Source: Halichondria panicea
Lineage: Eukaryota; Porifera; Demospongiae; Suberitida; Halichondriidae
NCBI RefSeq assembly: GCF_963675165.1
Contig: NC_087384.1
Span: forward strand, 4,085,182 to 4,149,181
Length of the DNA: 64,000 nt
Direction of reading: 5' to 3'
Shown in pieces: positions 1-19,849 of the stretch. The notes below the pieces were generated by a model, which saw only the letters and a program-made list of their open reading frames with translations, was not told the DNA's origin and made no database searches. A program made the position numbers and the translations under genes. Positions within the stretch are counted from its first letter, which is position 1; the number at the start of each line of letters is the position of its first letter.

Positions 1-466
1 AACAATAACATTTTAATATGGATCAACAAAGTTACACCTTCCCAGTGACTTCTCTTGGAGGCAGCCATTACTGAAGGGGTCACACTCTACTCCACTTCTT
101 GAACAAACTCTACTCTATAATTACAGTACAGGGTAGACCTAGTACCTATAGCTACAAAATTAAAACAAGTGAGTAATAATTCGCAATTCGCCACGTAGAT
201 GATTATTTCTTTCAATATTTCATTCTATTTCTAAAACAGCGAAAAACGTCATAATTATAATTTTATTCATGGTGTCTACATTATACAAGTACAAAAGTAT
301 GTGGTGAAAATGTTCCTCTGAAAATAATATGAGTGTGGTCAGTCTAGCAGGAGGTTAGGGGTAGGGGTTGAGGGAATTCACTGAGCAACAAGAGTCCCAT
401 TCCAAAGACTGAATAAAAACAATATCAATTGAAGTCAGCGTGACATAATGTACATATAGTTCATAG
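1..466. other. 3' flank of POLD4, no gene seen
   Basis: AT-rich sequence beyond the stop codon of the minus-strand POLD4 gene. A TTTATT at about 262-267 reads AATAAA on the minus strand and could be the POLD4 poly(A) signal, about 200 bp past the stop. I see no coding exon or RNA gene here. Confidence 0.5.
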
Positions 467-1947
467 TTACCATTCTGTATAGAGGGGGTCATCTGTATGT
501 TGTTGGATTAGCTGCATAATTTTGGGATCAGGGTTTAAGTCAAGTTTCTTCGCTCTATCCCATCTTTCAGTACGACTCACACCTAGAATTTAAACGAACA
601 TCCCTTGGATTTATTAGTAATAAATACATGTTACAAAATGAGCTAGTGATCTGATCTGTCACAATAAAACCTTGTACTGATATATATATATAATTATATA
701 TACATATACAGCCTAGGGTCACAGTAGGTCAAAGTCATGTGACACCTAGCCTAAGCTACACGTACTTGTAGTGCCTCTAAAAACATTTCGTTGAATAAAA
801 AAATGTTGCGCTATTTAGTCAATGACGTTGCGTCTTATTCGTGGGACCTAATTTTTAAGGGTCGCTAACCCTCAAATTTCGCGATATACAGTACATGTGT
901 ATAGTACAAAATATTATTTTGTCCACTTCATCAAAGTCTGGACGAGATAACAGCGTACCCAATAAGTCCTTCCCGATATAACTAGCATGCACTGTACGAG
1001 CTAGAGTTAGTTCAAGCAATTCTTTCCATATATAAATGGGAAAGCACTTAAATTCGAGTACAAAAAAACCAGTGGAGAATGCGCTTAAAATCAAGATACG
1101 CTGATACAGTGGGTAAAAGCACTCAGCTTGTGCCTCGTGCAATTAGAGGCGGTGCCGTTACTTGTTAATTTGTTAAATATTAAGCAATAATTATATTGTA
1201 CTCTTAACCATGCTATCAAGAGTATAATATAATTAGATCTTTACCGTATAGCGCGTAATTTTCGTGGGGTAAAAAATTCAAACACAAGGAGATTTTCATG
1301 GCCTGCACTGTATTGCAAACGTTCCGTAACCACGCCTATATTTTCGTGGGTTCGTGGAGGTTAGCTTGCTCACAAAAGTAACGAACATTTACCCCATGAA
1401 AGTCACCCGCTAGTTACTAAAACAATACCGTACTTTAATGCGACACTTTTAAATAATTACGAAACCATAAGTCGTTTCTTTTGGAAGTTGAAAAATTATG
1501 TTGAAGTCCTGGTGTCGCATATTTAGAGGGTCGCCATCTAACATTGGAGGTTACTCTACTATCCTCAATTATATATAGGTCTTAAAATTACATTGTTTCT
1601 TGCGGTCTGTGGTTTGACCTCTATTTAGGACGCGACATAAAAAAATAATTGTCAACGCGCAGTTGCTACTTTTAGAGGTCAGAAAATTAGAGAATGTCGC
1701 TTTAAATCGAATAAGTACGGTATCATTTAAACTTATAGATCTCACCAGCAGCTGGACCATATGCATAATCCAAATCAAAGGCTTTTAGGAGCTGAATTTC
1801 TTGTAGATCTACATCAGGTTTAATTGCATCAAGTTTTATAGTGGGATCTTGCTTGGTGATCTCTCTCATTAAGACCTTTTTGGGGGGTTGCTTTCTTTTC
1901 TGCTTAAAATAAAACTGCTCCAGTGAAGGTTGGTGAGATGCCGCCAT
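467..1947 (-). CDS. POLD4: DNA polymerase delta subunit 4 (p12), two exons
   Basis: Smallest accessory subunit of the replicative DNA polymerase delta, acting in the nucleus. Exon 1 is complement(1746..1947) and exon 2 is complement(467..582). The intron (583-1745) begins GTGAG and ends TTCTAG, in phase 1. The product is 105 aa; human p12 is 107 aa. Residues 6-13 read QPSLEQFY, a textbook PCNA-interacting peptide (Q-x2-L-x2-F-Y). The family signature follows across the splice: LLKAFDLDYAYGPAAG, then RTERWDRAKKLDLNP, matching the human pattern LLRQFDL..YGPCTG..R.QRW.RAK..GL.P. The translation stops a few residues short of the human C-terminus, after DPLYTEW. Exon 1 read alone gives a false 74-aa ORF ending in the intron. 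The start codon lies in an ATGGCGGC context and faces MTFP1. Confidence 0.93.
1241..1416. repeat. Degraded inverted-repeat element (TACCGTATAGCGCG family)
   Basis: Lies in the POLD4 intron. The left end reads TTACCGTATAGCGCG followed by TTTTCGTGGGGT, and the right end carries TACCCC and CACCCGCTAG as its imperfect reverse complement. Same terminal motif as the copies at 3523, 10982, 28175 and 32363. Confidence 0.55.
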
Positions 1948-2110
1948 GGTGCAGTGGATGTTCCTGCTGTGATCAATAAAATCAGCAACCGTATTCCTCG
2001 GGCTCTGGCTCTTCTATGTGTAGATTTACGTGTCTCTCCTTTGTGTTGTGACTGCTGAGTCAGTAAACAAATCAGAGGGTTACTCCTACTAATTAATCAA
2101 GCACGTTGCC
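1948..2110. promoter_or_regulatory. Compact divergent promoter, POLD4 / MTFP1
   Basis: Only 163 bp separate the POLD4 start (minus) from the MTFP1 start (plus), so both 5' UTRs and core promoters must fit here or overlap the genes. I see no clear TATA box. The POLD4 start codon sits in ATGGCGGC, the core of the YY1 site, which in other animals often overlaps start codons. A shared bidirectional promoter is inferred from spacing only. Confidence 0.6.
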
Positions 2111-4879
2111 ATGGACCAGCCTCAAGACAGGGTTAGGGATGTGTTCAGAGAGATTCCATTGAGATACTTGGGTAACATTATAAATCTACATGCATCTGTA
2201 TGATGATAATTATCTGTATGACAGGGACATTACATCTGTATGCCTCTGGGCTACACAGAAAAATCCACACAGGACCGTTCTAGTTAATGACGAGTTCGAG
2301 TGTCCTGCAGGATTTTTGATTAGGGGGGAAATGCACTGACAAGGGGGGTTGGAGGACCTACCCCCCATAAAAATATTGGATTCTGGTGAATAAGCAGATT
2401 TTGAATGTGGGTACTGGGTGTATTTTTCTTTGTGCATGAGTCAGCAGAATAGGCCATGTGACCCAGTCTACATCTAGCTTCACCTAAGATATATATATTC
2501 CAAGCAATTTCCAAGCATACTTATATAACTGAACGCAAATTCTAGGAGGGATCTCCCCTTTCCCCCAGCTCCTGTGTGACACCCTATAGCTAAATAGCTG
2601 TCACAGTGTGCTTAGCAGCCTGAGGATTTCAGTAAAATCATGCAGCCTGAGCATAGCTTGTACATTTAATTATGCATCGGTTGTGCAGAATGTGGGTGTG
2701 CGTGTTCATGTTGAAACGAGCCCAATATGAGACAGTGTAAAGAGTACATATGTACTTGCTTTCTGCATTTAACACTGCTTCTACAACGTACGTACGTACA
2801 TACAGCATTTTAATTCAAACTTAAGTGTGTGTAAAATTCACTGGGTACTGTATATCTGGAGTGACTGTTTCAGGCAGAAGATACTGCATTAGATATGCCA
2901 GAGGTATAGCCAATAGAGTGTGATGCATAGTGTTCGATGTCTTATAATTAATGCCACCTTGTGCCCTATATCTAATTGCAGGTTATGCTAATGAACTTGG
3001 TGAATCTTTTCGCCACATGGTCCCACTGAGGCTGGTTTGCTTTAGCTATGTCATATCCTCTGGCTATGTACTGTCACACGCTATATTCCAAGGCCTTCAT
3101 GCGAACAAAACTGATAAAGTTGTCCTTCAGCAAACGCCAATACATGGCTATCACAGTGTGAACAGTTCACATCAGAACCACAACGTGAAGGTGTCTCCTG
3201 GAATAGCATTTCTGGACACACTGTTATGGCAGGGGCTGGCCTCTGTGTTAATACCTGGTATAGCCATCAATAGACTGTGTGCCATTTCAAGGACTGTGTT
3301 GAACAAAAGGGCAATGCATTTGTTGGGATCAGCAAGTAAGAAGTGGATTGTTACTGGGATAGGACTAGCAGCCATTCCCATCATCATACACCCTATAGAC
3401 AGGTAGAGTGTAATGTTATGTTTAGTCTTCATGCAGAAGAGTCGCAGAGGGGTACAAATTATTATTATGGGGGGAAGCCGGATATCTGCACATGCACTGC
3501 CCCAGGAAGTTTTAATTGCATGTACTGTATAGCGGGTATATTTCGAGGGTATAAATTTTCGCTGTTTATTTATGCCTAATCCGCGAAAACCACGAACATT
3601 TATACCCTCGAAATATATACCCGCTATACGGTAGACTATACTATGTAGATGCAAGCATAAAATATTGCGTTTTGGCGGCTACAGTGATTTTTATTTGTGC
3701 GATAAACCGGCCATTTGGTGTGGCACGGATTGCTAGAGCTCTATATATAGATGTTTACTGCACAAAACTCTACCTGAAATGCGGCCACTCACTATTAATT
3801 CCTGTACTGGCTGTCCCAAACTAGGTTTTCAATGTAATTTACATAGTCACTAGATTTAAGGTAAGGTCGTTTTTAGCCGCAGCCACTTCGCTATTCAGGC
3901 CAAGCTGCACCGTCCCAAGGGTGACCGGATTAGCGACAGTCTATTTCCTCAATTAAACACTGCCATTTCATTGGAGGCTTTGATACAAATTTATGCTACA
4001 TAGGTACGTATGATTTTGTCAAATCTAACCCACTCGGAGAAAGGAGCGATTGAGTTTGTGAGAGCGCTTCAGGATGGACCGGAGTCGGCAACACGTGATG
4101 TTACTCTTCATCAGTTGGTGGACATTTTTGATCGAAAGAATTTCAACATAAGAGCAGATTTTCACTATTTGGCGACTGTTTTTCTGAACCTTTCCCAAGT
4201 GGCCAGCCCTCGCCTAACTAAGCATTAGTCAGTATCACGCATGAGGCATTGTCAGCCACAGGTCGCCAACTATAGCGCTCCATTGCATCCGTGAAAAGTC
4301 GGCCTGGTGACGCGGCTATAAAACAGTACTACTGTATTTTGCTTTCACGCTTAAAAAATTCGTTAACTATTACTTTGTTTGTACGTGCATGCAGAAATTA
4401 TTATGCTCAGAAGATTTATTGTGCTCGATCAGAAGCAAACATTTTATGCTAGCAAATCTGCCAGGGCCTATTTGTGATTCGTGTCAACAGCTTTGCTTGG
4501 TTTTGTGGTGGCTTATATATAAATCTTGTGTTTTTTAAAGTTTACAGTTTTCAGCTCCTCCCCTTCATAAATGAAGTCCTGAACTGTGCACCAGAGGAGG
4601 TCCGACATGCGTGCACGAATCACTACAAGTTCAGTGCATTTGGCCTGGAGATTATCACGTGACCACAATGACATCAATGCACTGAACTTGTAGTGATTCG
4701 TGCACGCGTGGTACGCATAACCATAATAATTGCGCAGTCATGTAAGGCCCGGTTTATTAGCTGTGTAGTCTTCATGTATCATTAACTTTAACAATAATTA
4801 TTTTCCCTGCAGTTTTGTGGACAAGCTAATGGAGTCTATTGTTAGTCTAAGATCAGAATGCCAAACTATCACAAAATAA
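2111..4879 (+). CDS. MTFP1: Mitochondrial fission process protein 1 (MTP18), three exons
   Basis: Inner mitochondrial membrane protein that promotes fission. Exons are 2111..2171, 2982..3402 and 4813..4879, all with GT-AG introns, joining to 182 aa (human MTFP1 is 166 aa). Diagnostic pieces: RYLGYANELGESF across splice 1 (human RYLGYANEVGEAF), then LASVLIPGIAINRLCA (human LASVAIPGFTINRVCA), and PIIIHPID just before splice 2 (human PIIIHPIDRSVD). The third exon has only 22 codons, giving SFVDKLMESIV in place of the human SVDFLLDSSLR; without it the reading stops falsely at HPIDR. Hydrophobic stretches around residues 36-52, 104-120 and 135-150 fit the membrane segments of the family. Intron 2 (1.4 kb) holds an inverted-repeat element and an unexplained small ORF. 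Confidence 0.94.
3523..3633. mobile_element. Short foldback MITE (TACCGTATAGCGCG family)
   Basis: About 110 bp in MTFP1 intron 2. The ends TACTGTATAGCGGGTATAT and ATATACCCGCTATACGGTA are near-perfect inverted repeats about 33 bp long, around a short centre with CGCGAAAACCACGAAC. A terminal TA on each side would fit a TA-targeting (Tc1/mariner-like) element, but I cannot prove the class. Confidence 0.8.
4603..4709. repeat. Inverted-repeat pair shared with two other loci
   Basis: The unit TGAACTTGTAGTGATTCGTG occurs here in both orientations (about 4606-4635 and 4681-4706), forming a hairpin in MTFP1 intron 2. The same unit recurs at about 7618-7672 and 52879-52934, so it is a dispersed element. 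Confidence 0.7.
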
Positions 4880-5386
4880 TTCTTTATTAAGTCATTAATC
4901 AACGCCTCCCAATAGTAATCATTTAAAGACCGTCAATTATAATATACTATCCACATTGTCGAGGTATACATTATAGAGTTGATGAAGTATTGCAATTTAC
5001 ACGCACACTTTACCTGACCACAGCCAATCTAGGGTACATGGGACTTGTACCCTGGAGTATCCTGAGAGTTTCAGGATATTCCTTAGTGTATACCTCATGC
5101 CGCTAACCCCGAGGCATGAATTAGCCTTTTACTCTTCATGATTATGACGCCATTTTGGCCCACATACATGTACTGCCGAGAATAATGAGACGTATGTTAT
5201 TACAAGTCATTTATCGCTACATTTTAGGTGAGTTAAAAATTACAATGCTGACACGAAACTACAGCACAAACTGAAACAGCATCACTGAAACATGGACAGC
5301 AGGTACATGTATATAGTGCACACAACAACAGGTATACATCGTGAAGCTTGATGAGACACACAAAAGTGTGGAGTGTTAGTTACTTC
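4880..5386. other. Convergent intergenic gap, MTFP1 / CaMKK
   Basis: About 500 bp between two converging 3' ends. It holds AT-rich sequence with no readable exon. A TTTATT at about 4883-4888 reads AATAAA on the minus strand. No clear plus-strand AATAAA for MTFP1 was found close to its stop. Confidence 0.5.
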
Positions 5387-13526
<8,140 letters not shown>

Positions 13527-13920
13527 TATTCACTCGAGTATACGGTAGCAGTCAAAGTCTCCACCTACACAGTACAGACACAGAACACATAATTATTGTG
13601 GATGACTAATTTCAAGAAGGATCTGCTAAACCACAATAATACTAAAAGAACTATTTTACCTACCTAGATTGTTTCTGACTTACTTGCTGGCTACTTTGAC
13701 GTGAAAAAAACAGATAAAGGTCTTGTTATATACAGTACAGAATCCACAGCATTCCACTCACTGTCACCATAGATCTATCTATGCTGTCACTATTGTATAA
13801 GCTTCCTGCTCATGTTGCATGACGACATGGCGGCCCTGTTTACTTCCCTTGCGGATGCCGGGACTTGGCCATCACCACGTGCTCTGGTACCCACGTGCAT
13901 TTTACAGCAAGGCTCAAAAG
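13527..13920. promoter_or_regulatory. Divergent promoter, CaMKK / FET
   Basis: 394 bp between the CaMKK start (minus) and the FET start (plus). Near the FET end are two CACGTG E-boxes (13876-13881 and 13892-13897) and two ATGGCGGC cores, one at 13830 and one at the FET start codon itself. The latter reads AAGATGGCGGC (13918-13928), an exact match to the animal YY1 consensus. Shared regulation is inferred; the motifs are seen directly. Confidence 0.65.
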
Positions 13921-16900
13921 ATGGCGGCACAACAAGGAGGAGGTAAGCCAGCGATTTGAGCGTTGAGTTGTCTAGTTATTTGTACTGATCATGTCTATGA
14001 GATGCATTATGCCTTTATGTACCCTCACAGGATTTCAAAACTACCCTCCACCAGCACCAGCAGGAGGAGCTGGGTATGTGTTTGATGGTGTACTACATCT
14101 GTAAATATAAATTATACTCTACTATACTATAATGCTATGAGAGACAACTTTGTTTGTGTGTACTTATTTTGTTGCGTAGTGCCTTTGGTCAGGTAGTGTT
14201 ATAGATAACAGCATTAAACTCTTCTTGCTTGCATGGTGCCCATAGTATAGTACAGATAGTCTCTGTGTATAAAGCATCACTTTATCTTTTGACTCACCTT
14301 TGATAAAGGTATGGACAAGCCCAACAAGCTACAACCCAACCAGCTGGATATGGTAAGGGAGACTGTTGTTTCAATGGCGAATTTATAGTCTATAAAACAA
14401 TTCCCGTGTTGTTATCATGTCACCTAGTACCGCTCCATTATGCACAGGTTATCAACAATCACAAGCAGGCCAACAACCAGCTGCCTATGGTGGAGGATAC
14501 CAGTACAGTACCCCAGGGGGAGCAGCACCAGTTCCCCCTGTCCCACCAGGAACGTACCCCCCTACCTCTCAACCAGCACCAGCTGGTTATTCTGCAGCTC
14601 AGCCTACGGCTGGATACGCCCCACCTGTCCAACCAGCCGGTGGATATAGTGCTGCCGTGCCCCCTGTTGGTGGGTCTAGTCAATATGGAGGGCAACCACC
14701 TCCACAGCAGCCACCAGCTGGACAGGTATACCATGCTGATTATCTTTTAAGAAAAAGTTTGTCGGTGGGAGGAGGGGGTGCTGTTGTGTTAGGTCATCTA
14801 AAAGAGCACTCACTCAAGCCCATGTATGATATAATTATATAATTGATTCACAACATTTTCGCAGATTTATTTTAGCTAAGTAGCTAGACTTACGATGCTC
14901 GAGATGACTAGAATTGTCTCTTTGTTTGTTTTCTAAAACTTTTCTGCAAAACGTACTTGCAACGTGCAACGGTAATTTAATAGCAACGGTACGATAAATT
15001 AATACGGTATCAAAACGGAAACGTTACGAACGTACTACATAAACGGAACGGATACTTTATATTGATCGCTACTGTACCACTCCTCTCCTCATACAGCCTG
15101 GTTATGCTCCGGGTGGCCCGCCCCCTCCTGCTCCCAATTACCCCACTCCCCCTGGAGCCCCATACCAACCACCACCTGGAGTACCGCCCCCTGGCCCACC
15201 ACCTGGTGGACAAGGGTTTCCCCCACCTGGGGGTAACTTTGGAGGCGGTCGCCCCCCGGCATATGGTGGATATGGTGGTGAGAGAGACGGAGGGTTCGGA
15301 CGACGTGAAGGTGGACACAGTGGACCACCTCGGTGAGTGCTCTCCTGTCAACGTATAAGGGATTGCATGCAGTGGTTTGTGAGAATACGGTGTGCAGAAA
15401 AGGGGCACGCTTAGGGTTCAGGCTTTACTTTGCTTTGATTGTCGTAATAGTGGTGTGCTAATTAAGACAGTCCATATTTTGCAAATTAAATGGTTGAGAG
15501 TGTCTTTTCTTGTTAACTTTTGGGAAACTACAGTTTGTATGATATGTGTGTAATTTATAGTCCATAGTACATTACATGTATTATGCTATGCTAAACTTGG
15601 GAGAGCAAAGATATACGTTTAATGTTGTGCTTTTAACTCTGATCTTCTCTCCAATCTCTTCACATGGTTCAATTACTGACTGGTTGGTATTCAATTCTCA
15701 ATCGGTGAATGAAAAAAATCTTTACAATTGAATGTTGGTGGTCTGGTTTGAACAGAAGCGGTGGTGGCTATATGGGTGGTGGTGGCCCAGGGAACGGTGA
15801 GTTATCTGTAATGGTAGTCACCATTAACGGCTCAATAATTATTCTAAATTGTAGTAGGTGTATGCATTTTTTTAATGTTGCGTGTAAAGACCGTAATTTT
15901 TATTTGAATAATGTTATTAGGATATTGTAGTCGACTTCACCATGGCCTATTCACATTGGTTGTTTCATGCAAACTTTTAGTGGTTGTAATTGTATGAGCG
16001 GTTCGTCAACAGGTGGTTTTTTGTGTCTTCATTTCAAGCGCATCTCTAAGTATAGAACTAAGGGTCACAGTACATGTATTTAATTAAGCACTAGGGGGAG
16101 TTAGTGTAAAGTAATCATCATTGACATTTTTGGTATTTGTGTGTATGTGCCTGGCTACAGTGTAATTATTTGGTTGCTTCCAGGGCTCATCGTACACCAA
16201 ATAGTTATTAATTATATGATTAGTCAGTTTCATGCAGTTCGCTGACGTTTACAAAGGTTTTCTTGCACGTTTTGAGTGATCGTTTCGTGCATTGTGGTGT
16301 GTTTAAAAGCTGTGTGTCGAAGTACTAAAAAATACGTACTTAACTTTAAGGTACACGGTACTAATGGTAACAACGAGTGTTGCAAGCGTGCGCTTGCTAA
16401 TGCCTCTCGCCATATTTTTGCTTTCGCTCAAAAGTATTAGAGTGTTATAGAAGAGATAAATAATGCAATGTACTTTCATCGTTTCACAAGAAAAGGGGGT
16501 CCACAGTTAATAGTGCATACTGAGTCAAAGGCATAATCAGTAGTCTGTGAGATAAGTATTAAAGACAGAATTCAAGCAGTCTAAAAAGAAAAGGTTGGTT
16601 TGTGGCTTACCAGGACCTCAACAAAGAAGAAAATTGCAGGATCTGGGATTCAAAATGACTCGTGGTATGGAGCGCGCATGCGCATTACACCCAGGAATAA
16701 GGGGTGTGTCTGAAAGTTCACTAATGGCTACTAAAAATTAGTAGCTAGCTTCTTTAGCAGCTCTTTCTGAGTCTCGTAGCTAACAAAAAGCTAGCGCTTT
16801 AGTGCAAGGCTAACAAGTTTGTGCGAACAGATGATGCTATGAAAGATTCTGAAGAGACTGCAACAGCCTTCAATGTGAGTCAAAGTAGCCATAACTCGAG

Positions 16901-19194
16901 AAAGAAGCTTTAGTTTGCTAATCCACGAATCAAAATCCAAGAGAATGTGGCTAGAATCCTATAGAAGGTGTTAGTTTTCGTCGCATTGCAACCGTTGACC
17001 AGTTACAGCTGGAACAGACACACACACACACACACTGTCAGCTTTACCGTATCTATCGTGCGGCTACGCCTCAAGGCATAATTATTATTGCACTGAAATG
17101 TGTACAGTGCTATTAATAGCATATCACACCAGTATGAGTAAATTACACGTCGTCAAGCTGTAATTACACGGATTTGGTTTCAATACCGCCATGGTTAAAG
17201 TGCAATAAAAACTGCATCCTATCCGACTAGCAATCAATTGCACATTAAAAAAGGTTAATAGCTGTGAAAATGAACACCTCTAAATGCACAAGGCAAAGCT
17301 GAATGCTTTACTTTTCCAGTGCTTATTATCTCTGCCTTCACGGGTATCTTAACCGTACTATTAGTAAGCTGTAGGTGGTTTCCATGCGCATGGCAACATG
17401 CATAATGCTTGTACTGGATCTAGTAACATGTGCACACAGTAGAGCTACATCTTTTTGATTTATAGGAGGATTACAAGGAGAGAAGCGGATTAGAGAAGAT
17501 GCTGTGTACATTACAAATCTTACTGATGACGTCTCAGAAGAGAAGATGGGGGAGCTGTTTGGCTCTATTGGTGTTATAAAGGTGGGTTAGACACTGAATG
17601 TTGTGTGTATATATACATAATGTAGTGGTTGTGTTCATGTGCAACTCAAATGTGTATGTGTTGCTCGACTTCATTATGTACCCATTCATTAGTCAAACGT
17701 ATACGTGTAGCAAATACTAAATTTGTCAGTAATTAATGTCTTTATTATGATACCAACTATGCCACTGGGGACACAATACATGTACATGTTTGTATATTTA
17801 CATGTAGTACGTGCTAGTACGTGCTTTCTGCCATTACATGCAGTACAACCGCAAGACGCAGAAACCACACATCACTCTGTACACAGACAAGAGGACAGGC
17901 AAATTTAAGGCAAGGCTATATAGCTGATGCACCTCCTTATAATTATGATGATTTGCATGGCTCTTACATTGTATAGGGAGAGGCTTTGGTTGTCTATGAA
18001 GACCCTAGTGCAGCTAAAGCAGCCATTGAATGGTTTAACGGTAATACAAAATACTATTTATTCTCAGTGTACACAATTATTAGTTGTATGTAGTGCCAAA
18101 CAAATGTTGTGCTGTGAAATCCTTTTTGTGTTCACTCCATTCAGGTAAAGATCATTTTGGCAGTAACATCAAAGTGGAGTATGCCACCCACATTGAGCCG
18201 CCTGGAGGTTATGGTGGTTACCGTGGAGGAGGGGGGGGAGGAGGAGGGTTTAGAGGTTCTGGAAGGGGTGGCGGAGATTTTGGTGGTCGTGGAGGTCGGG
18301 ATTTCGGTGACCGCGGTGGTGATCGTGGTGACCGCGGTGGCAGGGGTAGAGGGTCTTTTGTTCAAGCCGCAGGAGACTGGGAATGTCCAGATCCAAAGTG
18401 AGTGTGCACCTCACACTGTTTTTATGATGATGCATACTTAGTGTACAACTCTACTACGTACATGCATAGTTTTACAAGCTTTAGTCAGCAAATCTCAGGA
18501 GAAAGTGGCTGGAAGTCTACAGAAGATGTTAGTTTTTGGCGCATTGCAACCGTTGAGCAGTTACAGCTGAAGCACACACACGGAAAACTTTACCGCATTC
18601 CTTGTGCGGGTCGCCTAGAAGTGTAGTGATTATACAAATTCAGATTATGTCGTGTGTTAACAGTAGATGTATGTACGTGTTATTACATCAATTTGAGGTA
18701 GTGATGAAATGCACTAAAGGAGGCACATTGCATGTCTCTCTGACGCTAGCTATCTCTCTGTGCTAACGCCAGAGTTGTGTGCTAGCTTAGAAGAATAAGA
18801 ACATGTGCAAGGGCCATCTGAACCTCACATATTCCATATAGTGGGAATTAGTACTGTTTTGTGGTGAAGTCTAATTAAGGTTACTGCTTCGTTTCCGTCA
18901 ACAGTTGTAGGAATATGAATTTTGCTCGTCGCCATGAGTGCAATCGCTGTGGTGTTTCTCGGCCTGGGGGTGGTGGTGACATGGGTGGAGGAATGCGTGG
19001 TGGCGGTGGCTTCCGTGGGCGTGGCGGTGACAGGGGTGGATATCGTGGACGTGGGAGGGGAGGTCCAGACCGATATAGGTGAGTGAAGGAGCCTCATTGC
19101 GTATAATTATATAAATTAGTGGGTTTGGTCATGGTGGTTTTTCTGTTCATACAGAGACAATGATAGATCTGGTGGAAGAAGCAGGCCATACTAA
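13921..19194 (+). CDS. FET: FET-family RNA-binding protein (FUS/EWSR1/TAF15), 12 exons
   Basis: RNA/DNA-binding nuclear protein of transcription and splicing. Exons: 13921-13942, 14031-14073, 14309-14352, 14448-14725, 15097-15332, 15756-15796, 17466-17581, 17844-17909, 17977-18040, 18145-18397, 18905-19078, 19155-19194; joined length 458 aa. Residues 1-220 form a low-complexity Tyr/Gly/Gln/Pro domain that becomes proline- then glycine-rich. The RRM (about 230-315) has [20 protein letters not shown] and the FET-type loop [22 protein letters not shown]. RGG repeats follow, then a RanBP2-type zinc finger (DWECPDPNC..MNF..R.ECNRC, about 382-406), more RGG, and a C-terminal RSRPY that fits the PY nuclear localisation signal of FUS. 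The intron after exon 8 appears to use a GC donor. Introns 5 and 6 and the introns near 18.4 kb carry dispersed repeats. Confidence 0.97.
16375..17085 (+). repeat. Dispersed repeat (CGGCTACGCCTC-tail family) in FET intron
   Basis: A run in the FET intron before the RRM exon containing GCTAGCGCTTTAGTGCAAGG, GAAGAGACTGCAACAGCCTT, CAGTTACAGCTGGAACAGAC, a short CA run and the tail GTGCGGCTACGCCTCAAGGC. The same ordered blocks recur at 35.6-36.0, 36.3-37.0 and, reversed, 29.6 and 56.2 kb. Confidence 0.75.
18482..18626 (+). repeat. Truncated copy of the same dispersed repeat
   Basis: Retains GTGGCTGGAAGTCTACAGAA, the CAGTTACAGCTGAAGCACAC block and a diverged tail GTGCGGGTCGCCTAGAAG. It lies in the FET intron between the zinc-finger exons. 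Confidence 0.6.
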
Positions 19195-19849
19195 CTTGAT
19201 TACTGTGGTGAAAATAGTGACTCTGTTCCTCTAAACTGCCTACTTAAAAGTCTACAATAGCTATATATACTCTTTTGTTACTCTGTAGTTCAGCTCTGAG
19301 CTGTATTGTTAATCTAGAAACCTTTTTGCAATCAAGCAATCTCATATGCACTGCCTATTACAAAAATGTACATATGTACATGTCTTTGCCACACTTAAGC
19401 AAAAATTGCTATCCAGTGAAGGATGTTTAATAAAAATTGTGCATCACTTAATTGGTATTTCAGGCTTAAGGTACTTCATCTATATACCGTATTGCTAGAA
19501 TGTTTTGCGAGCATCGATAAAATACGGTATCAATTGGAGGAATATAGAATCGAGGTATAGAGTTAGGAAAAATAAGATTAACTGTCCGGCCATTACTTTT
19601 CTTTCTTTGCTGCCTGCCTCATTTCGTCTATTCTTTTTTGCTACCTTCTATTTATGCATGAGCAATGACAACAGGTAGCAAGGCCTGGGAACGAGGCTAG
19701 ATTTTAGTCAATAGAGCCGAAACTTATAACTGTAGAAGCATAATAATTAAATAATATTCAGGAACATACTAAAGTATAAGGTGTGGTGACAACTAGGTGA
19801 TATGGTTATACATAATTATACAACACTTGCCTACAAAGATATAATTAAG
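19195..19849. other. Convergent intergenic gap, FET / ACOT
   Basis: 3' flank shared by FET and the thioesterase gene. AATAAA at 19429-19434 is a good poly(A) signal for FET. A small inverted repeat with TACCGTATTGCTAGAATG at its left and ATACGGTA at its right lies at 19484-19526. No coding exon seen. Confidence 0.6.

Noticed and set aside
1723-1947. 74-aa ORF as a complete small gene
   Set aside because: Its end is intronic; a GTGAG donor at 1745 joins to 582 and restores the POLD4 C-terminus.
2951-3406. 151-aa ORF as complete MTFP1
   Set aside because: Its first 10 codons are intron and its stop lies just past the exon 2 donor; exons 1 and 3 complete the family pattern.
14406-14842. Alternative overlapping frames through the FET low-complexity exon
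   Set aside because: Repeat-like codons keep several frames open; only the frame that splices to the RRM is supported.
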